Positions 20,121 to 31,653 of a stretch of DNA of 64,000 nucleotides are shown here, in pieces. Numbering within the stretch: position 1 is the stretch's first letter; every line of letters begins with the position of its first letter. The notes under the pieces were generated by a model. It was given only the letters and a program-made list of their open reading frames with translations. It was not told the DNA's origin and made no database searches. Source of the stretch: Clonostachys chloroleuca (Eukaryota > Ascomycota > Sordariomycetes > Hypocreales > Bionectriaceae); NCBI GenBank assembly GCA_037952775.1, contig JBANAY010000003.1, positions 20,274,001 through 20,338,000 of the forward strand. The letters run 5' to 3'. The translations under genes were made by a program, and so were the position numbers.

Positions 20121-20442
20121 TGTCTTGCGCCAATCCAGTCACTTCAACCAAGCGCGAGTCAACCAACCCATTGAGGACCAGGAGCCCCTTGGCCAGAGCA
20201 GTGACACTGACATATCCACAGCCTTCGACACACGCATCATGCCAAAGAACCTAAGGTAGTAGTTGAAAATCATGACCTCAATTAAATATAGAGTGACATA
20301 TATACGAGATCTCAGTGTCTTTTCTTAAAGGTAATGAGATTCCTGGCCAGAGATAATAAAACCAAAGATCAGCACCAGCAACCCAAAGCTTGCGCAAAGG
20401 CCATTAAAATCGATGAGGTCTCTGGCTCTACAGTCTCTCTGC
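20121..20442. other. Gene-free stretch next to the minisatellite
   Basis: No recognisable gene or RNA. It lies between the tandem array and the inverted duplication. Confidence 0.45.
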
Positions 20443-20598
20443 AGAGCAGGTCTTAGCCCTGTATAACTTTGGGAAGATATCCTTGGGCGTGTGTCTGAGG
20501 ATGAACTTAATGCTAAGGTCATCTCGTTAAGTTCATCCTCAGACACACGCCCAAGGATATCTTGCCCAAAGTTGTATAAGGCTAAGGCCTGCTCTGTG
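20443..20598. repeat. Large imperfect inverted repeat (about 68-72-bp arms, 16-bp spacer)
   Basis: The left arm (about 20443-20510) and right arm (about 20527-20598) are reverse complements over about 70 bp. They are nearly identical in the inner 50 bp apart from two one-base gaps in the left arm, and looser outside. On the minus strand the right arm encodes ALALYNFGQDILGRVSED. On the plus strand the left arm encodes the related but diverged LALYNFGK. Two inverted copies of one coding fragment are therefore present, or a fold-back element. RNA from here would form a long hairpin. Confidence 0.8.
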
Positions 20599-23500
20599 GG
20601 AGAATCAAGCACAGTCGTCTGCATCTGGCTGAGAGGGGTATGCCATCTTCCATAAGTCGAGGGGTGGTTATGACAACTAAACTGAAACTTTCCAGGATGA
20701 GAATGAAGCAACGTGCGATGAGGCCCCAAGCACTCCAAGGAGACGACATAGTGCCATATAAGTTTTTCTGCGATTTGCGTGACGCTGTGATTATCGCTTT
20801 ACTGCTTACATACGACTCGAAACAGACATCGTCTAAGGCTTCAGAGGTTCTTATACTCATTGGAAGCATAAAGGCCCCCCTCGGCGGTCCAATTCCTAAG
20901 TGTCTATCAGTATAGTGCATGTATAGTCGTAAACCTTTCTGAGTATACCGTATGCTTACATGCCCGCCGCATAGATCATGAGGCCGCTCTTCAGTTCTCT
21001 CTATCCAATAAGATTTTCGCGTAAGGTTTCCTTTTTTTTTTCTCATTTCAGCTCGTGCGCTCAAGTTCATGCGTCTGCTCTGACATGAGACAGGACATAT
21101 ATACATCTTTCTTTTTTTTCCTCGCTACGGCCGGCACGTATTTTTTCGCTAGATTGTTCGGTCTCAATGTCGTAATTTAGCCCCTCGAGCCCAGATTCAA
21201 GAAATGGAACAGACCACGACCGCCAAACATCGACGGTCCGCCGAGTGATAGAAGGAGGTATCACTATGTTTCCTTACCAGCTAAAAGTTTAGAACAATAG
21301 AAAACGAATCCGCGTTCACTTCTTTGAGGTTATTCTGGTAGGCTTTTGGGTAGTTCTAGTGCAGTTAGTGGCCATCACGATCGTGCACCGGCCTAAACGA
21401 GCCACCGAAACAGCTGCAGGCAGCACTGCCTGTGACGACCGACTGTATTCGCTCTCTGTGGCCATAATCAAAGTTTAGATATGCATCAGAGCTCATTTCC
21501 GCCCTAACTTTGATGATAGAGATGCAGTTTGAGGGCTTAGCCTTTGCTAAGTTTCACTTTGGCCAACCTATCATGGCCACTGGTTTCCCTATCCAAATGA
21601 AGGAATCGAGGTAGGCTTAGAAACACCACCGTATTTTGCTTCCTGGTCGTTCAGCTCATCGCATGCAGCTAAAAACCCGCAGGGCGAAGTTGACAAGGGA
21701 TCATTATCCATGTTTATTCCTAGGTGGAAGGCAGCCGAGTCCAATGGCACATGATCTCAAGCAAAGACGAAGATAGCCCTTTATATCCAGGGCGTAAGTC
21801 GTGCTCCTAGAAGAATGGATTCTCCGCAAACCGATATGCGCTCGTTGCTTGTCAGTAGGGCTATTATTGGCTGGCATCCCAATGCCAGGTCCAACTAGGT
21901 GGTGACCGCAGCGGCTTCGACCACCGCGCGCTAAGGCACTCTCACGCTCGCAATACAACTAGCCGCGTCAATCTCAAAGGCGAAACGGTAAGCTGTTAGC
22001 AGATTGTCATCGTGAAGATCAATCTCATGTTGGTATCCCCGGATCCGCGCTTGTCTTCCGCGCTCAATGCCTACGATACGTCGAAAATCGTACGGTTAAC
22101 CGATAGCACAGGTACTTTACCCTACGATACCACTGAGCTCTGAAGTGATTTCTGCACAGATTCAATATCGGCTCTCCCAGGATCCTGTTATTGTCAGGGG
22201 GCAGCTCTTTAAACTGAGTCTTACAATTGTAGCCAAATCAGGCTTGATTTCAAACGTCGCCATAATGATCGAAAAAGGCGTCACATTTGAAATCGCAGTG
22301 GAAAGTATCTGAGAGAGGTTCGAACCTTTGCGTGTGAGCTTCAAATGTGTAGCCTTCTTCGAGATTTTTCTATTTCTTTGCCGAAATCAGTGCTCCTTGC
22401 AACAATTTTCGACAATGTCCAGAAAAAGCGTCAACTTCAATCCTCGGCAGATCTGTCTGTCCTCCAAATTTGTGGATAGTTGGGTTTCGGGATCCACCAG
22501 ATATCACGGCCAGACGATAAGTTGGGCATCTATCCGCTCTTAAAATGCCTAGCAAGACTGAAAAGCTGCATCAGGGAGAGGGCTCTAGAGCAGCTATACG
22601 ACCAAGGACCTTCCCAATGTTCTCGATAATATCTATCGCCGCCAAAATTGGAATGGTTTACCGGAGACTTCAATCACTTCGAGCCTTGTTAGTGTTCTCT
22701 ACCCGCCCTATAAGGTAGTCCAAAAAATCGTTATTTTGTCGTCGAGGGTGCAGGCCGCCGCACATCCTGGGACCGGAAGAAAGGTCATGTTTGGTGACTG
22801 GAAAGTTGAAGCGATCGCAGATTCACGGCATGAGATCACGGAGAAGAGCGCTCCAAGCCGCGAACATCGTCAGAAAATCTCAAAACATAGGACACTCGGT
22901 CTCCAGAATCTTGGGCACAATCCAACAACATCCCGGATTCCCGGGGCTGGAGGGCAAGAATGACTGCATAAGCTCATATCTAAGCTTCGCCGCCAGCTGT
23001 TGAATAATGGGAATAGCAGTAGCGCAAGAGGAGCTCGGGGCGATAGTGGAGACTTGAGATAAGAATTGCCTCAACAATTGGGAAATGCTTCGATCGGAAG
23101 ATCCCATGTGAATATTGGGACTGAAAAGTCGTGATATCATTGGTTTGCTGTGCGGTGCGTTGTGCAGCTCGCTATCTTGAGTCTTGCAAGGGTCAACTTT
23201 GTGTGGCGGCAGTCTAGCAGGGCAGGTAACCTCGCCATACAGCTTTTCCTGGCCAAAAGCATGGCGCTTGAATTGTAGCCCTGGCCCTTCCCTCAGAATG
23301 CTGCGTATGGCGATTAAGATCAGAGATCAATTCTTCAAGTCTGGAAAGGTTATTTGGGAATGTCGTCATTTGCCATCGCTGGGCTCGCTGCAGGGTAGTT
23401 CATGCCGCTATCGAGCTGGTGAGTAATACAGCCGCTGAGCTAGTAGCTACCCTAGGCCTGAGTTACAGGTACAAACGGCTAGGCCCACTTGACCTGCGTC

Positions 23501-23916
23501 ATGGAAGTACTCCCGGCGCAGGTACCTCTCCAGGGCCCTCGGCGCAGTGTTGGGTGTGGTGGGCCCCGGAAAGTGGCCGACGCTACTTGGCAGCAAAGTA
23601 TCCCCGAGAGACGAGGCCGCTCCCAGCACTCTCTTTTGGCTCGAGCGAGACCCAAATCATCTTGGGCTACCGCCAGCCAAACAAAGCTCACCGGCCGTCC
23701 CTTGTACCGGATCATCAATTCCAACTAGTGCCGTCCGCTGAGTCGTCGTCCTCCCTCAAATACGTGCTGCCGACCGACGCCCGTCTTCATCGCTGGTCCG
23801 TGTTTCCCGGGCCTTCTTCTCTTTGCATTTCTGTCGATCGCCCATGCACACACATTGTCTCAGTAGCGGCCGAACAAATTCCACATCGGGTTGGGCTGGG
23901 TCTTGAACCCACCACC
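20599..23916. other. Repeat-flanked block without an intact gene
   Basis: 3.3 kb with no intact gene. A minus-strand frame from 23140 to about 22370 keeps a partly protein-like composition (for example ISQLLRQFLSQVSTIAP and IDIIENIGKVLGRIA) but holds several stops, mainly TGA plus one TAA. I cannot assign a family. The frame 23419-23916 ahead of the coiled-coil gene is open but has no ATG, and a GTGAGT lies at its left end, so it is treated as leader sequence. Confidence 0.35.
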
Positions 23917-25731
23917 ATGACGGCAGACCACGCGGTGGATGGCAATGCCTTCCTGCCCTCTGGAGGTCTCGACGAGAGCTCCTGCTACTACAAGCCCATC
24001 TTCCCGGGCGGCCCCGGCAAGAACTCCAAAGACACGCCATTCTCGCTTGACGGCCCTTCCTTTCCGCTGTCGTCGTCAACCCTCCTCAGCCGCAGTAACC
24101 AGCCTTACCAACCACCGTCATCCGCCACCGGCAACGTAGCCTACAATTCGATACCTCCTATCTCCCGCTTTCCAGACCCTTCGCTCTCATCATCGAGTTT
24201 CTCCAAGCCTGGAGCCGCCGACGCGGCCCCAAACCTACAGACGCTAGACCACCATCTGCTTCGTCGTCTGGTGCAGCAGAACGAAATCATACGCGAAGCG
24301 TGGGAGGCAGAGCGCAAGTACCTCGATATCAACAGGCGCCGAGTCGAGCAAGTCTATCAAGAAGAGAGGCTCATTATGGACGAAGTTTGTGAGACGTGGG
24401 AGAAAGAGAAGGCCGCGTTACTGCAAGAGATTGACAACCTCAAAGGCCGTGTCCGGGGGCTAGAGCAAGAAAACCTCGCTCTCAAAGCAGGCAGCCCACG
24501 AAACTCTTCTCAGAATCCTGCTTTCCCAGCTCGAGCAAGTCAGCAGGATGGTGCCGTTGATAATTCAGGGACTATATCGCTCTCAAGTCCCAACTATGGG
24601 CCTGGAGTCGGGGTCCACTCTCCCAACCAAAGACTGAATCATAGAACCAAGAACTACTCTTGCGATCCATTGACTTTACCTCCTGGCCTCGACGGCGCAT
24701 CTCGACGACCTCACTTTGCGTACCCAGGTAGCTCCCGGACATCACCGACCCGAGTTCCTGAGCCTGTTGCGTACCTCTCGCTCGATCCCCGTGTACAGCC
24801 CGAAACCTCCACCAACCGCGACTTTCTACCGACGTCATCGAGTGACGACAAGGATAGCATCCCTGTAATCGACGTAAGGGAACTTGATCCCAAGCTCGAG
24901 GGAATTCCACTCAAAGCTCCTGCCGTGCAAAGAGCAACGTTTGGGACAAATGGATCCAGCATCACCTCGCCGGCGTCACCTCCCGCCGTCGCAGACGAAC
25001 AAATGCACACAGTTGAGCAAGCTTTGGCGCCCGATCAGATTCCACGAGACGCTGCGGTTCAAGCGCTGCGGGATGAAGAATTAAGACGGTTGACAATGCA
25101 TGCTGGCCATACGCCCAATCATTCGTTCTCTAAGATGGTTTCGATGAATGTGGCGGACAGCGGGGGCGTTCCTGGATCGGATGACGAAGGATCGTCGCCG
25201 TCACCTGCCGTTGGAGACTGTTCTCTTCCTCGAACCTTTGGCCAGCGAAATGCTGGTCACGGGATCGGTGAAGTGGGTGGCGAAGCAAACGGTAAGGCGC
25301 AGGAGAGGCACAATAACGAATCGTTGCTCGACCATCCTGAGGAGCAACTGGATGCTGTGGAAGATATCCGCCTTAAAGGCCCGCTCATGATCAAGAATAT
25401 CCCAGCACAGGACGAGATCTTTCTCGACCAGCTGAATAAAAGACTTGAATCGATTGGCCACGGCGAAGACGCATTGCCAACCGTTATGAGCTCACCACCT
25501 CCAGACGACGACGAAGATCCCGTGTATTCAGTATCTGGAAGTCCCGGCCAAAAACAATGGAAGGCGAACCCGCCAGTTGGCGGTGACGCCTCACAGGACG
25601 TGGTTCCCGAGGCCTCCGGTGCCAACGGCGGCGAAGACGCTCCTGCGAAGAAGACTGATGAGGTGGAAAAGGACGTCCCACTGAAGCTCAAGGGGACCTC
25701 GAATTTTGGAGCGCCATTTGGCGTAGCATGA
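23917..25731 (+). CDS. Coiled-coil protein of unknown function, 604 aa
   Basis: This is a single exon. The start was set at the ATG at 23917 (context ACCACCATGA), the first ATG in the frame. Residues 1-107 are low-complexity, rich in Ser, Pro and Gly. Residues about 108-190 form a strong coiled coil, from HHLLRRLVQQNEIIREAW through EKEKAALLQEIDNLK to GLEQENLALK. The long C-terminal part is mostly disordered, with acidic patches (PPPDDDEDPVYS) and a more ordered, conserved-looking segment around LMIKNIPAQDEIFLDQLNKR (near residues 490-515). There is no signal peptide or membrane segment. I recognise no catalytic domain, so the protein is perhaps a scaffold or adaptor. It is convergent with ATG3. 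The length of the open frame and a codon usage typical of the window make the gene itself secure. Confidence 0.8.
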   Translation: MTADHAVDGNAFLPSGGLDESSCYYKPIFPGGPGKNSKDTPFSLDGPSFPLSSSTLLSRSNQPYQPPSSATGNVAYNSIPPISRFPDPSLSSSSFSKPGAADAAPNLQTLDHHLLRRLVQQNEIIREAWEAERKYLDINRRRVEQVYQEERLIMDEVCETWEKEKAALLQEIDNLKGRVRGLEQENLALKAGSPRNSSQNPAFPARASQQDGAVDNSGTISLSSPNYGPGVGVHSPNQRLNHRTKNYSCDPLTLPPGLDGASRRPHFAYPGSSRTSPTRVPEPVAYLSLDPRVQPETSTNRDFLPTSSSDDKDSIPVIDVRELDPKLEGIPLKAPAVQRATFGTNGSSITSPASPPAVADEQMHTVEQALAPDQIPRDAAVQALRDEELRRLTMHAGHTPNHSFSKMVSMNVADSGGVPGSDDEGSSPSPAVGDCSLPRTFGQRNAGHGIGEVGGEANGKAQERHNNESLLDHPEEQLDAVEDIRLKGPLMIKNIPAQDEIFLDQLNKRLESIGHGEDALPTVMSSPPPDDDEDPVYSVSGSPGQKQWKANPPVGGDASQDVVPEASGANGGEDAPAKKTDEVEKDVPLKLKGTSNFGAPFGVA

Positions 25732-26338
25732 TGCTCGCATATTTTTTGGAGTCTAGGAAATTGAGAACGCCCGGACTCTCTGGCCTTATATTTTTATGAA
25801 CTCTTGACCCACCCGCCTCTGGATGACCGCAATTGCTACCTACTTATATTCCACAAACTGCCTGGTATCAACAGCCGAATTACATCACAAGACCGTGCTC
25901 GTTGATTGATGCATCATACGTTAGAGGCGACTTCGGATTCAATCAGGCTTAACCAGTGCGCTTGGCCTCGTGACCGTTGACCCCCACTCACTTGAGACTC
26001 CAGACAATCGGCTTGCACCCTGTGATCCAGACCACACTAGGAAGGCTTACGCGGGAGACGAGGAAAAAAAGACCTTATTGTTTATTAGGTGCTAGATGGA
26101 AACAACTAGAAAGAATATCTGTACACTTGACTGAGGGACGGTGCAGGTCACCACGGCGCCATCACAATACTGGGGCTGCTTGCCATTACCCCAGTGTAGG
26201 AAATCGAGTATTAGATCATCTATCTTATATTATAGTTCATTTGCTTGGCGGGACACTCCGACACAAGAAGCTGCAAAGCAAGAGAAACAACCCAAAAACC
26301 CAAAACAACCCAAAATCATCGTTTCATTTCAGCGCGCT
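25732..26338. other. Convergent intergenic (coiled-coil protein and ATG3 3' ends)
   Basis: Two convergent 3' flanks, with A-rich sequence near 26280-26320. No gene or repeat was recognised. Confidence 0.5.
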
Positions 26339-27551
26339 CTACACACCCATCGTGAAGTCGTGCTCAATACCGGGAGTGACGCTGGCCATGAACTGTGATT
26401 TTGCCCCCCCCATGTTAGTATGGATTTCTCGATGGTTCTCTTGAGGGGTGTGGGGAACGGACGAGTGACATACCTTGAGGAAAACAACTAAGTACTGATC
26501 TACCCGGATGGCCACCTCCTGGTCATCCACCTCGGTCCCCTTGACCTCCTCCCACTCCTCCTTGTCCGCGGCCTCCTGGGCGCTCTTGATGTCCAGGCCG
26601 CCAATCTCGTCCACGAGGCCCTCCATGCCGGCGGCCGCGGGGGTGTCGGCCTGGCCGGCGCGCAGCTTGTCCCGGCGGATGCGCAGGGCGGCGTCGGCGC
26701 GGTCGAGGAGGGTCTTCATGACGGAGGCGTGCTTGCAGGGGTGGACGGAGGCCATCTTGATGTTGTTGGCGAAGAAGGGGAAGTCCTCGAGGGTGACCGT
26801 CTTGTCCTTGTAGTCGCCGACGATGTCGTCCATCATCGACTGGGGGTTGAGTGGCTGGCCGTTGGGCAGGTAGCCGGAGAGGTAGAGCCGGGGGGTTCGG
26901 TAGTACGGCGTGTACATGATGTAGAGGGTGTACGTTCTTCGACCGCTGCCGACGGGACAAAGCCGGGGTCAGTTCACGGTCAAAATAGCAACAAGCGCAT
27001 GTCTTCTCTAGTGTTTCAACTCACCCGTTCTTGGAATCTGGGCCGGCGTCGCGGATTATCGCCTCGTCGTCATCCTCATCCTCCATGTCGGGGATGTCGT
27101 CATCGTCGATGTCGTCCTTCTCGGCGTTGCCCGCCTCGTCCACGGTCCGGACCTGCTTGGCCTTGAGGGGCTGGGAGCTCGCGAGGCCGCCAGTGCGCAG
27201 CCAGCCGTCGTCGTCGCCGTCGGTGCCGGCAGAGCCAGTCTTGAAGTCGTCGCCATCGTTGACCAGGGCCTCCTCGTGGCCCGCGTCGCCGGCGAAGTTG
27301 TCGTCGAGGCGGCGGTGGCAGGGGACGTTCCTGGTGACGAGGAACTGCTTGCCCGGGGGAAGATAGCTGACGCGGCGGGACTCGGCGTCGGCGTCGCCCC
27401 AGGACCAGGTAGGGAACTTGTAGACGAGGTAGTCGCCGGCGGCGACGAACTCCTCGGGGGTGATCTGGCCAGTCTCACGGAACGTGGAGGTGTGGGATAC
27501 AGGGGTGTAGCGGTCGCGGAGGGTGTTGACCGTCGAGTAGATGTAGTTCAT
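26339..27551 (-). CDS. ATG3: ATG3, E2-like enzyme that conjugates Atg8 to phosphatidylethanolamine
   Basis: There are three exons (27551-27025, 26945-26474, 26392-26339) with consistent phases, giving 350 aa. The protein receives Atg8 from Atg7 and passes it to phosphatidylethanolamine during autophagosome formation. The N-terminus ([18 protein letters not shown]) is the membrane-curvature helix. [22 protein letters not shown] is the family signature. An acidic flexible region follows ([18 protein letters not shown]). The E2 core has [11 protein letters not shown] and the catalytic HPCKHASVM with Cys246. The handle region carries EWEEV, matching the W-x-x-L/V/I Atg8-interacting motif. The C-terminus is [14 protein letters not shown]. 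The length is normal and no lesion is visible. The gene is convergent with the coiled-coil protein gene. Confidence 0.97.
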
Positions 27552-30500
27552 GGTGGGCGGTCGGAGGGGGAGGTCGAGTGGGAGATGCCGTTGTTGAGCC
27601 TGGCGAGCTCGGCCTAGGAGGAAGGCAGCTGCTGTTCGGTGGGTGTGGATGACGTCGCGGGGTACGCTGCAGGGAATGGAGGTAGATGTCCTGGTAGGCG
27701 GGACGCTGGATGGGCGAGAGAAGGGTCTTGGTTGAGAGATGGGAGGTTGGATGGAATGCGAGAAGAAAACGAAAGTTCAGATGGATAAGGCGAGAAGTAT
27801 GAGCCAAACAGAGTCAGTCGGTCACTGCCTGCTGCGCGTCACCGGCCGCCATGTGACTGGCTGGGCGACCGCTGAGGGGGATCATATGGCGGGGTTCCTC
27901 TGCCTTACGTGACACCAAATGCTCCAGTGACTGCTGCCTCTGCCTCTGCGCTAATGGGTCGTGCCTGGTGGTGCGGGCCGGTACGTACCGATCTGCCGAT
28001 AAGCTATCGGCTCCACGGAGTACAGGGTAGGCCTGTGCTGTTGGAACCGTGTCTCAACCTGCAGTACGCATCTCGTAGAGCCATTCACAAATGGCCAATC
28101 GTACAAAACAGGCATTATATCGAAACAAGTGTAACTAGGCCTCCTGCACTCTTTGCATGGGCCTGGGGAACCTGGTTCAATCCCCACACTGTCTTTCTAC
28201 TTGTGCCACGTTGTCCAGCTTGTTGTACAACCTCTCCTTGCGTTAGAGTGAGATATTGGCTCGGAAACGAGAAACATCGTCGCTTGTGTCGTGATCTTGT
28301 TCGTGCATGGGCACCAGATAATGGGATTCACCTGTACATATGGTTGCCCAGAGCTGTCTAGTGAGGCATGACAAGCGATGGATGTCTTGGCGCTGTGTCA
28401 CCAAATCCTGCGTCTGTTCTCCGTGAACATATCTGAGACGAAAGCGACCCCTTTTTCCTAAATTCTCGCCGGAGTATCCTCGATCAGGGACCTACCAAGA
28501 TACCTAGGATAGCCGATAGCCAGCCACATGTCTTGCCAAGCTCGCATCTACTTGCTGCAGAAGCCCCAAAACCATCGGTTACCCATTCGAACATCAGCTA
28601 GCATTTCCACGGGCAACAGCACAGGCATTCACGGCGTACATTGGTCTTCAGAAACGGTCTAGCGATGGGTATTCTTGCCAAGCGGAGTCTAAGCGACGCA
28701 AAGGATAATGAACTATTTAGCGGCTGGACAATCAAGAAGGGCCCGAAGCCTACTGGGTCGACGCTGCGAAATATACCCTGAGTCTTGAGCATATTTCTCT
28801 CCCAACTATCTTGAAGTGTGACAGTCGGGTTAGCAGCGGAATTAGACTGTGGTGCGAGAGTTTCAGCTCATCTGATTTTCGACTAGAAACCACTTATTCC
28901 TAGCTAGTCTATCTACCAGGGTTGGCCAGAATACCAAGTACAAGTACCGAAGAGCATGATCGTTCAGCCTATTGGAGAGCTGTCCAAGATAGGATCTTTG
29001 ATTCAGGTTGGGATCTATTCCCGCCTACCACGGACACAACTTCACCAGATATGGCCCCAAAGCTCCTGGTTGGAAACAACTATCAGAATCTAGTTCGCAT
29101 TCGCTCTGGGAAGTATTGGGGGAATTTCAGCTTTTACTAACTCTAGGACCAGGCTTGGAATATCTATGAGATTGCCTTCAGGAGTCTGGGTGTGTCGGTC
29201 TTTGATACCTTAAAAATACAGAAACGAAAGATCAGATGAACAATGATCAAGAACCAAAGAAAGTGTTGTGTAGTGCTAGTTTCTTCACGAACCCAAAGAG
29301 TCTCGAGCATTCAGCCAAATCCGATCCATCTCATCCAGCCATCTACGGTGGGACACCCGCTCATTTCAAGACTTTTAGGACAAAAGAAGGCTTCGGACCT
29401 GGCACGAGGTATCATTTCTGTGTGAAGGAGAGACGAAATTGAGTATGTTGATTGTGCGCCAGACACTAGCGTCATGCAGTCGATTCGTCTTGAAACTAAA
29501 TCCGTCTTATGATATTCGATTCCAGAAGTGTCTGGAGATTCCGCAAAGTCAATTTATAATGTAGGAATTTTATTGAACATTAGGCATAACCAGACCCTAC
29601 CCCGTTGACCCTAGCGAGCATAGGCTGTCAGTACGGCTGCCGCTTTAATATTTGATTCACAACGAGATATTTGGTATATAATTTATCCCGTTCTGAAAGT
29701 TAATTCGAAAAAAGTTGCTCCGCAAGATGGCTCTGCGTTGTCATCGCTAGGGGTTATAGAATACATCTTAAATTCGGCGACGATATGTCCTCTCTCCTGT
29801 AAGCGCTCTAGCCAAGGCTATATTAAGCAGCCAATTTCTACAGCACCTTTGTTTGTTTCATCTCTTGGAGATCAAAAATAAGATGTTAGTGAAAGACACC
29901 AACGTTATGTTTCTCGTTTCGGAGATGCCAAGTCCACTTCCATTGGTAGAGTTGAGTTTCCTTCGCTTTTGTGATGATAGAGGTAACTCTCGCCGCCTTG
30001 TATCGAAACTGAACAGCCTACGTGGTGACGAACAGCCCGAGAACGCACGGTAGAAAGTCACGATGGTTTTGACATCTTCCTCTCAGAAAGATTAGGCGAG
30101 CAACTTAGGTCGCTGACGAGGTTTTTGATTTTCTTTGCAAAAATCAAGTATAATCTATTCTTAAAATACGGTGCGCTCGACAGTTCCGGCGTCATATGTG
30201 ACGCTTTCAACCCTGTTGTGGTAATGGACCGGCGTCATCGACTAGAACAGGACAAGATGGACTCTCGGTGCTACTGGGGAGGCTACGCGAAGGACTGAAG
30301 TAGGGTGGCGGCTCTTCTTTGCCTATTATAGTCTGGCCTAAATCATAGTGTGAGAGATCTGAACTCCTGATTTCCATACTCAGGATAGGACAAGAGCTCT
30401 TCAGCTTGATGAGTGTGCGGTAGCATGTCTAGAACAACTCCCATAGTCATATTGGGCTTGATCTAGATCAATTTGTCATAGCTCCGTCCACTATTTATTA

Positions 30501-31653
30501 TCCTTGTATGGAATCTCTCAACACATCTTATGACTTGCCGTCTTCTATTCATTTTGCCTCTTCTTGCCTTTCAGCCAGTTCCAAGGGTGCAATTGTACGC
30601 TGTGGTTGATCACCCGTATCCTATATAGCTAGAACCCATTCAGATGCACAGTTTGCTACTTTCCCATCAAGGACACGACATGGTGGAACTGAGGTAATTT
30701 GCAGACCGATGGGGAATCCAGCTCGTGGCCAGTATCAGACATCAGCACGGCCAAATACTCGCTCGATTCTAATATTGCCTAGCGTTGTGAGATGGTCGGC
30801 ACTAGTTTATTGACGGTGGGATGAGATAGCGATGAGCTTAAATAAACCGCCGAGGCATGCTGTGTCTACATTCCCAATGAGCTCAGGTCAAGGGGATGCG
30901 ACAGTTGACTTCTTTATGCCCTGTGCAGAGGCGTCAATAAATTGAAGTGAACTGTCTCTATTTTGAAAGCGAGAAACTTCCAAATTCGAATGACTACTGC
31001 TGATGACAGTGGCCGACCTTGTAATTTAGTTCGCTTCCTAAGCTCGGCCTTACTTTTCAGATATTCAACCTCTTTCGGTATTGTAGATCGGACCTTTGTC
31101 CCGTTTCTCTGGTTTGTGGCCGGAAGAACTGCCGTTTGATTAACAAGCCCGAGGTTCCGGCGTCTCACCAGGTTCATGGCGTTTTCAACTAATGCTTAGC
31201 ACTCACTTCAGCATTTATTGGTTTGACGGATCGTGACGGATCGTCAAATCAGGATAGCAAGAAATGTCACAGGCTTTTTCAAGTGACAGGTGCCAAGGTG
31301 AAATTGAATGCTAGCTCAAGTCAAGGGGGGGGGTTATCGATTGCGCCGCCAAAACCCGGTATCACGCAATTTATCCTCCATTTTGGCCCGCTTTCCACGC
31401 GGAATTTCTACAAATCTCGAGCGTCTGATCCAATAAGGTTATCCAGATATATGCACGTATGGGTTACCTCCGAATCAAATACCGTTCATCAGGCAGGGGG
31501 CAGATGGCGTTATCAAGATGTGAGGTTCTATTAAGGCCCTCTTTATCCTATACTTAGTGGTGCTCTGAATAGCACCCTGAGAACGATAGCTATTGAACTT
31601 TCTTTTCGTGACTGAGATCTCCAGCTAGCTGTGTCCTTTGGCAGTTCTACACC
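27552..31653. other. Gene-free block, 4.1 kb
   Basis: No supportable gene. GC-rich promoter sequence of ATG3 gives way near 28.4 kb to AT-richer DNA with only short unrelated frames (28922-29140 plus, 29236-29442 plus, 31177-30914 minus). No tRNA, terminal repeats or tandem repeats stand out. The last few hundred bases precede the transporter gene. Confidence 0.45.

Noticed and set aside
22316..22332. tRNA T-loop-like GGTTCGAACC
   Set aside because: A perfect palindromic T-loop match, but no acceptor, D or anticodon stem can be built around it.
23419..23916. N-terminal extension of the coiled-coil protein
   Set aside because: Open frame but it begins at GTG inside a splice-donor-like GTGAGT, lacks any ATG and has a composition unlike the rest of the protein.
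26508..27617. Long GC-rich frames on the plus strand opposite ATG3
   Set aside because: Shadows of the ATG3 exons, which carry the catalytic HPCKH and other family signatures on the minus strand.
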